From contig CANJQJ010000012.1 of the NCBI GenBank assembly GCA_947476425.1, positions 1 through 64,000 on the forward strand: a DNA stretch of 64,000 nt, written 5' to 3'. Under the pieces are notes generated by a model. The model made no database searches, was not told the DNA's origin, and was given only the letters and a program-made list of their open reading frames with translations. This DNA is from Sphingomonadaceae bacterium. GTDB lineage: Bacteria; Pseudomonadota; Alphaproteobacteria; Sphingomonadales; Sphingomonadaceae. Position numbers and translations under genes: made by a program. This document shows, in pieces, positions 1 to 6,624 of this stretch (positions are counted from its first letter, which is position 1; every line of letters starts with the position of its first letter).

Positions 1-108
1 GATCTTGAAGCCAAGCTCACCGAGTGGGAGAACTTCTACAACTTCAACAGGCCACACGGCGCCTTCAACGGCAAAACACCCTATGAAGCCCTTCGGGAAA
101 GGCTATAA
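1..108 (+). CDS. Transposase, C-terminal 35 residues (partial)
   Basis: The first 35 codons of the window are open and end at TAA 106-108. The tail reads EWENFYNFNRPHGAFNGKTP followed by YEALRERL. This is the end of the DDE integrase core shared by IS481/IS3-type transposases, where the W-x-x-x-Y-N-x-x-R-P-H stretch precedes the P-x-E helix. The catalytic DDE residues lie upstream of the window, so activity cannot be judged. The gene belongs to the IS end annotated here and sits convergent to a gene that the element seems to have cut. Confidence 0.8.
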   Translation, partial: DLEAKLTEWENFYNFNRPHGAFNGKTPYEALRERL

Positions 109-148
109 TCTCACCCAGTCGATGTCCCGATAGATCGTCAACCTTACA
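1..148 (+). mobile_element. Right end of an insertion sequence (IS481-like), partial
   Basis: The window opens inside a transposase gene that stops at 106-108. About 40 bases further on, the minus-strand gene at 144-770 meets its stop codon in a sequence that reads, on the minus strand, TGTAAGG. IS481-type elements commonly end in TGT...ACA, so the element probably ends with the ACA at 146-148. The left end and any target duplication lie outside the window, so the exact boundary is an inference. Confidence 0.5.
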
Positions 149-770
149 GCTCGTCCCAAGACTCCTCCAGCGCCACGTGGATAGCGTCCGCCATTTCATC
201 GAGTCGCTTTTCAAGCCCGGGATCGACCTTGGCAGCCGACAGCCCATCATTGAAGATGATGAAGCGCAGCAGCCAAAGGCTTCTCAATCGACGAATGGTG
301 ATCCAGGTCGCGGCCAGCGCAACGAACACGCCTGCAAGGGGCCCCAGTGCGAAAGCGAATAGCAACGTCAGCAAAAGCGGCAGCAGGAAGACGCTGAGGC
401 CAGGATAATAGAAAGCCAGCAGCGAGCCTTTCGGGAAATGTCGCCCTTGCGACCAGTCCATATGCCAGGTGAAGGCCAGGGTTGATGCCAACGAGCCCCA
501 GAGCAGCTTGAGTGGATTACGAATCCAGTGTCGCCGTATCACATCATCCCATCCGAGAAAGGTCAGGTCACCCAGAGCGCCCGTGGCAGTGTCCTCGATT
601 GTCCAACGGCTGCTTCCACGCTCGGCCTTGGTGCGATCGGAGACTTTGATCTGGTGCCCAACCGCCGCTCCGTAGAGCGCTGCCTGTTCGGTATAAAGCT
701 GATGGTACCAGCGAGCGCCGCGAGGATCGAAACCACTCAAGTAGAATATTTTACGCTTGAATGTCGGCAT
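144..770 (-). pseudogene. Membrane protein of unknown function, 3' end apparently lost to IS insertion
   Basis: The frame has 208 codons from ATG at 770. It starts MPTFKRKIFYLSGFDPRGAR and holds a hydrophobic block at about residues 110-155 that could form two membrane spans. The last residues are ...EESWDEL and the stop codon falls in what looks like the terminal sequence of the IS (TGTAA on the minus strand). The coding sequence therefore probably continued before the insertion. I recall longer sphingomonad proteins with a similar YLSGFDPRGAR start, but cannot confirm this here. The function is unknown, and the remaining fragment may still be expressed as a short membrane protein. Confidence 0.55.
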
Positions 771-791
771 TAGCGCTGCTTATTCTTTCTG

Positions 792-1085
792 ATGGACGGT
801 TCGGAACGCTCTTATTGCATCTTCATGGACGGCTCCAAATATAATCGAAATGCCGGCTGTCGTGCGCATGACAATGCCTATGGAATCTATGGCGGGGGGA
901 GCGAAAAAGATCGCTGGAAAGCCGATTTCACCCTTTTTTGCCATATGCGTTCCAATCGCGATCCGATGGCACCGATAGCCTTCTATTTTACGATCGTTTG
1001 CGGTTGGTTCTTTTACAATTATCGTCAAAAATGGCCGTGGCGGGGCCAACTTATCCGGAAAATCTGGCGCAACTACGGCCATTGA
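792..1085 (+). CDS. Small phospholipase-A2-like protein (possible remnant)
   Basis: The frame has 97 codons in a noticeably AT-richer stretch. Residues 23-45 carry CRAHDNAYGIYGGGSEKDR followed by KAD, a C-x-x-HD-x-x-Y-x-x-x-GGG-x-x-x-DR-x-x-AD arrangement. This resembles the His-Asp dyad and following acidic helix of secreted phospholipase-A2-like and related small bacterial proteins. The C-terminal part is aromatic (GWFFYNY). No Shine-Dalgarno sequence precedes ATG 792 or the alternative ATG 825. The start lies only about 20 bases from the divergent gene start at 770, leaving little room for a promoter. The gene may be a decayed 3' fragment. The assignment rests on the motif alone. Confidence 0.45.
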   Translation: MDGSERSYCIFMDGSKYNRNAGCRAHDNAYGIYGGGSEKDRWKADFTLFCHMRSNRDPMAPIAFYFTIVCGWFFYNYRQKWPWRGQLIRKIWRNYGH

Positions 1086-1251
1086 ATTTCTGAGAGAAAC
1101 GAATGATGTTTTTCGCACGATGGTTTGACGCGACCGGGCTCGCGACTTTCACCTTGCGGTTCGCGTTATCAGCCTTTTAGGTAATTGACCGTAAAGCCAC
1201 CGCACTGCCATCGTCTTGCCGTCTGAATCATTTTATCCAGAGAAAATATCC

Positions 1252-2265
1252 GTGAAACGCGCATTCATTACTGGCACCGCTGGCTTCATCGGTTTTCACC
1301 TCGCGAAATTACTGCTCGCCGAGGGCTGGCAGGTTCACGGCTATGACGGCATGACGGACTATTACGACGTCGAACTCAAGCATCGGCGAAACCAGATGCT
1401 GCTCCAGGATCCCAATTTCGCTGCGACCGAAGGGATGCTCGAGAATGAGGATCTTCTCTGGTCGACGATGGAAGCGTTCGCGCCGGACGTGATCGTGCAT
1501 CTCGCGGCACAGGCAGGGGTCCGATACAGCCTCGAGAATCCGCGTATCTACATCGAGAGCAACATCGTCGGCACCTTCAACGTGATGGAAGCGGCACGCA
1601 AGCTTGCCATCGGGCACCTGCTGATGGCTTCGACGTCATCGGTATATGGCGCCAACGAGGAGATGCCCTTCACGGAAACCGAAAAGGCCGACACTCAGCT
1701 CACCATTTACGCCGCCACCAAGAAGGCGAATGAGTCGATGGCCCACAGCTATGCGCATCTGTGGAACATACCGACGACGATGTTCCGCTTCTTCACGGTC
1801 TATGGCAGCTGGGGACGGCCCGATCTGGCGCTCTACCGATTTGTCGAGGCGATCCTCGATGGTCGGCCGATCGACATCTACAACCATGGCGACATGTATC
1901 GCGATTTTACCTATGTCGAGGATCTCGTTCGCGCGATCCGCCTGTTGATCGACACCCCACCTGTACGCCCGGCCTCGGCCGACGACATCGAGCCCGGCGA
2001 CAGCCTGAGCCCGGTGGCACCCTATCGCGTCGTCAACATCGGCAACAGCGACAAGGTGCGCCTGCTCGACTTCGTCGAAGCGATCGAGGCCGAACTCGGC
2101 CTCAAGGCGCAGCGCAATTACATGCCGATGCAGATGGGCGACGTGCCTGCGACCTGGGCCGATGCTTCGCTTCTCAAGCGGCTGACCGGGTATCAGCCGC
2201 AGACTGACTTTCGCGACGGGATTGCGAAATTCGTGACCTGGTTCCGGGATTATTATCGGAAGTAG
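1252..2265 (+). CDS. NAD-dependent epimerase/dehydratase, UDP-glucuronate 4-epimerase type
   Basis: This 337-residue extended short-chain dehydrogenase interconverts nucleotide sugars, most likely UDP-glucuronate and UDP-galacturonate, for envelope polysaccharide. The NAD-binding loop TGTAGFIG is at residues 7-14, the Ser of SSVYG is near 129, and the catalytic pair is Y153/K157 (YAATK). FFTVYGSWGRPD is the substrate-side motif typical of this epimerase group. I chose GTG 1252 because the protein then starts MKRAFITGTAGF, as the family does. A TTG at 1216 would add 12 residues with no family resemblance. The gene stands alone, so its sugar substrate is inferred from family resemblance only. 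Confidence 0.85.
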   Translation: MKRAFITGTAGFIGFHLAKLLLAEGWQVHGYDGMTDYYDVELKHRRNQMLLQDPNFAATEGMLENEDLLWSTMEAFAPDVIVHLAAQAGVRYSLENPRIYIESNIVGTFNVMEAARKLAIGHLLMASTSSVYGANEEMPFTETEKADTQLTIYAATKKANESMAHSYAHLWNIPTTMFRFFTVYGSWGRPDLALYRFVEAILDGRPIDIYNHGDMYRDFTYVEDLVRAIRLLIDTPPVRPASADDIEPGDSLSPVAPYRVVNIGNSDKVRLLDFVEAIEAELGLKAQRNYMPMQMGDVPATWADASLLKRLTGYQPQTDFRDGIAKFVTWFRDYYRK

Positions 2266-2274
2266 GGCACGAGG

Positions 2275-2290
2275 AGGCCGCGGGCCTTTT
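2275..2290 (+). terminator. Weak hairpin plus T-run after the epimerase gene
   Basis: AGGCC and GGCCT form a 5-bp stem with a 3-base loop, followed immediately by TTT. It lies 10 bases after the epimerase stop. The stem is short, so this is a tentative intrinsic terminator. Confidence 0.35.
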
Positions 2291-2492
2291 CATTGTCGAG
2301 CCTAATCGAGCTCGCTCATCCGGACGAGGGATTGAGCGGGTGAAATGATTTTGTTTGCTCGCTACCGGCCTTAAAAGCCTCGCTACAGACCACTCCGGCC
2401 CCCATCGGGTTACCTTAGGATATATTGCTCTCGTGTCCGACTTGTGAGAGATTAATATCCGTTAATGTTAAAAAACCGGGGGAGGATGAATC

Positions 2493-2681
2493 GTGGCCAA
2501 GGCAAGCATCGACATAAACTACTCCACCTCGGATTTTGAACCGTCACTTCCATTCGATCGCAGTCGAATTTCCCATCGCGATGAGCATGAAAATCGTTTT
2601 GGGGCAGGCGTGCTGATCCTGCTGGGACTTTCCCTGACATTATGGGCCGGAATTATCGCGCTCGTCTGGAAGTTTCTGTAG
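2493..2681 (+). CDS. Small single-span membrane protein, unknown
   Basis: This is a 62-residue protein starting at GTG, preceded by a strong Shine-Dalgarno sequence (GGGGGAGG at about 2478-2485). The N-terminal 37 residues are polar (SRISHRDEHENRFG) and the C-terminal third is one hydrophobic helix (GVLILLGLSLTLWAGIIALV) ending WKFL. The expected topology is a cytoplasmic N-terminus and a C-terminal anchor. The ribosome-binding site and the clean hydrophobic segment support a real gene. No family was recognised. Confidence 0.6.
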   Translation: MAKASIDINYSTSDFEPSLPFDRSRISHRDEHENRFGAGVLILLGLSLTLWAGIIALVWKFL

Positions 2682-3025
2682 ATCCCACCATAGCGGAATC
2701 GCTCCGGCAGGTCTTTCGGCGAACGAGGCTGCAGCCGGTAAATTTGACCGTGAGTCACCTGCACGTTGCTGATGCGCCTCGACCCCTGCGCTCACGACAG
2801 CGCGGCAATTCCATCATGCTTCCCCTGACATCGACCAAGCGAACGCGCCGGTACCATATCCAGTAGCCGAGAATCCGATACCACATCGGCAATAGGCTTG
2901 GCGTCCAAGGCCTCGATTTTCCGTGCCGCCAAATCCGGCGTTGACTTGATCAAGCAGATCCAACAGCATCCTCGAAAGCAAAAAAGCGGTCAGAGGGACC
3001 GATATTGTGGCGTCAAAAGTTCACC
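2682..3025. other. Region without a recognisable gene
   Basis: About 340 bases lie between the small membrane protein and the truncated kinase. No frame gives a recognisable protein. The missing 5' half of the downstream HWE kinase (sensor and His box) might once have been here, but I could not see its phosphoacceptor motif in any plus-strand frame of 2881-3004. Confidence 0.4.
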
Positions 3026-3973
3026 ATGCGAAACGTTTCGCATTCGCCTTACAATGATCAGATCGGACTGCCTGTGAATGCATTTCTGGAGGGTGGCGGT
3101 GCATGCGGCGCGATCATCGGGGCGTGCGATTGGTCGGCGACTACTTTGGGACATATGATTGGTCACGTATTTCGTGTGCGGATCGATGGGCCCGAGATCC
3201 GGTTGCGCCCTTCCTGCGCGCAGGCACTGGCGCTCATCCTCCATGAGCTTGCAACCAACGCCGTGAAATATGGCTCGCTGTCCGTGAATCACGGCCAGTT
3301 ACAGGTGAATTGGTCGATCCTCCCCGGCGAAGAGGGTGCGCGCCAGTTCGAGCTGCGCTGGACCGAATTGGGAGGGCCTGCCACATCGCCCCCATCCCGC
3401 AAGGGTTTCGGCTCGAAGCTGATCCGCAACTCGGTCGAGCGCCAGCTTGGCGGGGCGCTCGACCTCGATTGGCGCGCCGAGGGGCTGACATGCATTGTCC
3501 AGCTACCGGCCGAGCAGGTCGAGGAGCGCGCGACGTCACCGCAATCGTTCAAGGAACTCGAAATTTCCGACGCGCCCACGAATACCGAACTTGCGGGGAA
3601 GCGAATTCTCCTCGTTGAGGACGAGGTCTTGATTGCCCTGGAAATGAGCGAGGTGCTGGCTGCATTGGGGTGCGAAATATTAGGCCCGGCGGCATCCGTG
3701 CAAGATGCGATGAATGTCTTGGATATGGCTCGCCCGGACGCAGCCATAGTTGACGTCAACCTCGCGGGCGAGTTGAACGACGTCGTCGTCAATGATCTGA
3801 AAAGACGTAAAATTCCGTTCGCCTATTGCACCGGATATTCGGACGACTTCTATCAGCCGTCGGATCAAAATCCTGTTCCGGTCCTCCAAAAACCGGTGGA
3901 TCCTCATAGTCTCACCGAAATGGTGAGGCATCTTGTGAGCGAAACGGAATTGGGGCTGGAGGAAGTTCGCTAG
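3026..3973 (+). CDS. N-terminally truncated HWE-family histidine kinase fused to a receiver domain
   Basis: The protein has 315 residues from ATG 3026 (a TTG at 3005 is an alternative). Residues about 45-160 match the ATP-binding part of HWE/HisKA_2 kinases: DW-x-x-x-x-L, GPEIRLRPSCAQALAL and the N box HELATNAVKYGSLS. Residues about 190-305 form a receiver domain with KRILLVEDE, phosphoacceptor Asp in AIVDVNL, Thr in CTGYS and Lys in LQKPVD. The HWE phosphoacceptor His helix and any sensor domain are missing, and homology begins abruptly near the N-terminus. The protein could still act as a phosphorylation sink or may be a decaying gene. Its stop shares CTAG with the stop of the convergent next gene. 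Confidence 0.7.
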   Translation: MRNVSHSPYNDQIGLPVNAFLEGGGACGAIIGACDWSATTLGHMIGHVFRVRIDGPEIRLRPSCAQALALILHELATNAVKYGSLSVNHGQLQVNWSILPGEEGARQFELRWTELGGPATSPPSRKGFGSKLIRNSVERQLGGALDLDWRAEGLTCIVQLPAEQVEERATSPQSFKELEISDAPTNTELAGKRILLVEDEVLIALEMSEVLAALGCEILGPAASVQDAMNVLDMARPDAAIVDVNLAGELNDVVVNDLKRRKIPFAYCTGYSDDFYQPSDQNPVPVLQKPVDPHSLTEMVRHLVSETELGLEEVR

Positions 3974-4749
3974 CCAAGGCGGAGTAGCGCGACTTCGAGT
4001 GCATGGGACAATTCAGCCCCCATTCGGCGTTGCCCTTCGGCATCGCCTATCAGATCTTGCCGAACCTCGATTTCGACATAAGGCGCGAGATTCCCAAAGG
4101 CGTGCCGAGGTATGGTGTAATCGGTTTCGTCCATCCGATAGGGCTCGTTATCGCCAATCATCGATCCGGCTGTGTCGCTCAAAACCTCCAGCAGGATGCG
4201 CGCGAAGCTCGTATTGCCCCCCGAATATAAAATTCCGATATCCCACGGACGCGGAATGCCCGTCATCACCGGCGTGAAGCTGTGGAGCGCGATCAATATC
4301 GTCGCGCGGCCTTGCGAATCTCGATCCGCGAGGATGGTCGCAATCCTGTCGTGATAGGGGCGATGGATCGCGGTGACGCGCGATTCACGGTCCGAAGCGG
4401 AAAGCGCGTGGTTGCCGGCGATCAAAATGCTGTCGGATACGGGCATACACGCCTCAGGGGATGCCGGATCGCGATTGCAGTCGATTACGAGGCGCGAATA
4501 GGGCTGGTGGACGAAGACTGCGTCCAGCATCGCGGCCATCAGTTCCCCCGTGGCCCTTACTCCAATATCCCAAGCAATGTGCCGCCCCAACTCGTCCGAT
4601 GACAGACCGAGCGTACCCAACCGACGTGGAATGGCGTTTCCAGCATGATCGCCAAGCAAGAGGAACGGCGATCGGCCTCCGGAGTTGATGATGGCAACGG
4701 GCCCAGGATCGTCAGAATCCAGAAGCTTCGTGCAATCGGAAATCGTCAT
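3970..4749 (-). CDS. N-formylglutamate amidohydrolase family protein
   Basis: This 259-residue protein belongs to the HutG/N-formylglutamate deformylase-like family, zinc hydrolases that release formate or cleave related N-acyl amino acids. Visible markers are LLLGDHAGNAIPRRLGTLGL near the N-terminus (metal His), HIAWDIG, SRLVIDCNRDP and ALHSFTPVM. No hut genes lie nearby, so a role in histidine breakdown is not supported by context. I prefer the second ATG (4749, protein starting MTISD) because the upstream ATG at 4770 would overlap the divergent gene start at 4764. Even so, the two divergent starts are only 15 bases apart. Confidence 0.75.
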   Translation of the reverse strand: MTISDCTKLLDSDDPGPVAIINSGGRSPFLLLGDHAGNAIPRRLGTLGLSSDELGRHIAWDIGVRATGELMAAMLDAVFVHQPYSRLVIDCNRDPASPEACMPVSDSILIAGNHALSASDRESRVTAIHRPYHDRIATILADRDSQGRATILIALHSFTPVMTGIPRPWDIGILYSGGNTSFARILLEVLSDTAGSMIGDNEPYRMDETDYTIPRHAFGNLAPYVEIEVRQDLIGDAEGQRRMGAELSHALEVALLRLG

Positions 4750-4763
4750 AGAGAAAGCACTCC

Positions 4764-5705
4764 ATGCCACTGCTGACGATCCGCCACGTCACCGAATATA
4801 CGTATCGACAGCCTGTTTCGTTCGGAGAGCATCGCATCATGATGCGTCCCCGCGAGAGCTTTGACCAGCGGCTCGTCGAAGTGCGGCTTGATATCGATCC
4901 CGCGCCCGTCGAGTTGCGCTGGCTTCACGATGTCTTCGGCAATTCCGTGGCGATCGCTTCGTTCGATCGGCGCGCTTCCGGCCTGAGGGTATCGAGCGAG
5001 GTGATCCTCGATCACACCCCGCTCAGCCAGGCTCAGGTCGATGTCGAGGAATATGCCCGACTGTTCCCCTTCACTTATTCGTCGGAAGACATGCCGGACC
5101 TGCTTCGTTCGATCGAGCGGCAACATCTCGATTCCGGGCGCGTCGTGGATAATTTTGCCCGCGCTTTCGTCAGCGATGACGGGCCAACCAATACGGTGGC
5201 GATGCTCGTCGACATCGCGACCAGCATCAAGCGCGACTTCACCTATGTGTCGCGGCACGAAAAGGGCACGCAAACGCCTATCGAGACGCTACAGAAACGG
5301 CAGGGCACATGCCGCGATTTTGCGGTGCTGATGATCGAGGCGGTCAGGGCGCTTGGCTTCGCGGCGCGATTTGTTTCCGGCTATGTTTATAATCCGTCAC
5401 GCGCCGAGGGCCGCGTTGGCGGGGGGAATACGCATGCCTGGGTCCGGATTTTCCTCCCGGGGTCCGGTTGGGTCGAGTTCGATCCAACGAACGGCATAAT
5501 CGGCAATCGCGGCCTGGTTCGCGTGGCCATCGCGCGCGATCCCTATCAAGCATTACCCCTGTCGGGCACCTGGAGCGGGTTTCCGGCAAGCTTCCTGGGC
5601 ATGAAGGTCGAAGTCGACGTTCGTCTTGTCCAAACCTCACTCGAGCCGTCCCTGGACGCCGAAACCACCAACAGCCGCACCGTCGGTATTACCGGGAATC
5701 CCTAA
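4764..5705 (+). CDS. Transglutaminase-like cysteine protease family protein (first of a pair)
   Basis: This 313-residue protein has the N-terminal beta domain typical of the family (TIRHVTEYTYRQPVSFGEHR) and a C-terminal transglutaminase core. The catalytic Cys lies in RQGTCRDFAVLMIEA, the His in NTHAWVRIF and the Asp in WVEFDPTNG. There is no signal peptide. In many proteobacteria such proteins sit with an alpha-E protein and an ATP-grasp partner, but neither is here. The partner is instead a second transglutaminase-like gene two bases downstream, so the two are probably cotranscribed. Substrate unknown. Confidence 0.85.
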   Translation: MPLLTIRHVTEYTYRQPVSFGEHRIMMRPRESFDQRLVEVRLDIDPAPVELRWLHDVFGNSVAIASFDRRASGLRVSSEVILDHTPLSQAQVDVEEYARLFPFTYSSEDMPDLLRSIERQHLDSGRVVDNFARAFVSDDGPTNTVAMLVDIATSIKRDFTYVSRHEKGTQTPIETLQKRQGTCRDFAVLMIEAVRALGFAARFVSGYVYNPSRAEGRVGGGNTHAWVRIFLPGSGWVEFDPTNGIIGNRGLVRVAIARDPYQALPLSGTWSGFPASFLGMKVEVDVRLVQTSLEPSLDAETTNSRTVGITGNP

Positions 5706-5707
5706 CT

Positions 5708-6523
5708 ATGCTTATTCGTGCCGGATACGAAATCAGGTTTGAGACTGAAATCCCCACTGCGATGCTGGCGCTGCTCAGCATCCACCCGTCGCGCCACAAG
5801 GACCTGCAGACGCCGCAGCGCATCCTCGCGACGCCCGACGTACCGATTTATAGCTATGAGGACATGTTCGGGAATATCTGCACGCGCATTACTGTGCCCG
5901 CCGGCGGGGTCACGCTCGCTGCCGACTTCGTCATCGAGGATAATGGCATCATCGACGAGCGAGCGCCGGATGGCCCGCAGATGCCGGTCGAGCTTCTGCC
6001 CGACGATGTGCTGCTCTACCTGCTCGGCAGTCGCTATTGCGAAACCGACCGGCTCATGGGCGTTGCGTGGTCCCAGTTCGCCCATATCAACAATGCGCGC
6101 GACAGGGTCGAGGCGATCGTCGAATTCGTCCATCACCACATTCGCTTTGGCTATGAACATGCCCGCCCCGACAAGACCGCCTGGAACGGCTACCAGGAAC
6201 AGGCGGGCGTTTGCCGGGATTATGCACATCTGGCGATCACGCTGTGTCGCTGCATGAACATTCCCGCTCGCTATTGCACCGGCTATCTGGGCGATATCGG
6301 AATTCCGCCGGTCGATGCGCCAATGGATTTCAGCGCCTGGTTCGATGTTTATATCGACGGCGGCTGGTACACTTATGACGCCCGCCACAACGCCCCGCGC
6401 ATCGGCCGGATCCTGATGGCGCGCGGCCGCGATGCGACCGACACGGCACTGACGACCGCATTCGGCCCTGCGTTGCTCACGTCTTTCCAGGTACATACCG
6501 ACGAAGTGAATTCGATCGACTGA
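5708..6523 (+). CDS. Transglutaminase-like cysteine protease family protein (second of a pair)
   Basis: This 271-residue protein starts at ATG 5708, two bases after the previous stop. The core is visible as Cys in QAGVCRDYAHLAITLC, GYLGDIG, then His/Asp equivalents in SAWFDVYIDGGWYTYDARHN. The usual H-A-W is replaced by S-A-W-F, with the catalytic His apparently in YDARH. This matches the divergent transglutaminase subgroup starting IRAGYEIRFE. It resembles the upstream gene in fold only; the two are distant relatives, not a recent duplication. It is probably cytoplasmic, since no signal peptide is seen. Confidence 0.8.
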   Translation: MLIRAGYEIRFETEIPTAMLALLSIHPSRHKDLQTPQRILATPDVPIYSYEDMFGNICTRITVPAGGVTLAADFVIEDNGIIDERAPDGPQMPVELLPDDVLLYLLGSRYCETDRLMGVAWSQFAHINNARDRVEAIVEFVHHHIRFGYEHARPDKTAWNGYQEQAGVCRDYAHLAITLCRCMNIPARYCTGYLGDIGIPPVDAPMDFSAWFDVYIDGGWYTYDARHNAPRIGRILMARGRDATDTALTTAFGPALLTSFQVHTDEVNSID

Positions 6524-6624
6524 TCGATCACCCCGCTCCTACGGCATTTGGCACGCAAGTAGCGAACAACGGCTTGCGCAAGGGACAAAGCTGCGTGATC
6601 CTTGGTTCCATAAGGGGACATATC

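Noticed and set aside
780-1118. 112-codon minus-strand frame over the PLA2-like ORF
   Set aside because: No domain pattern; the plus-strand frame holds an ordered C/HD/Y/GGG/DR/AD motif.
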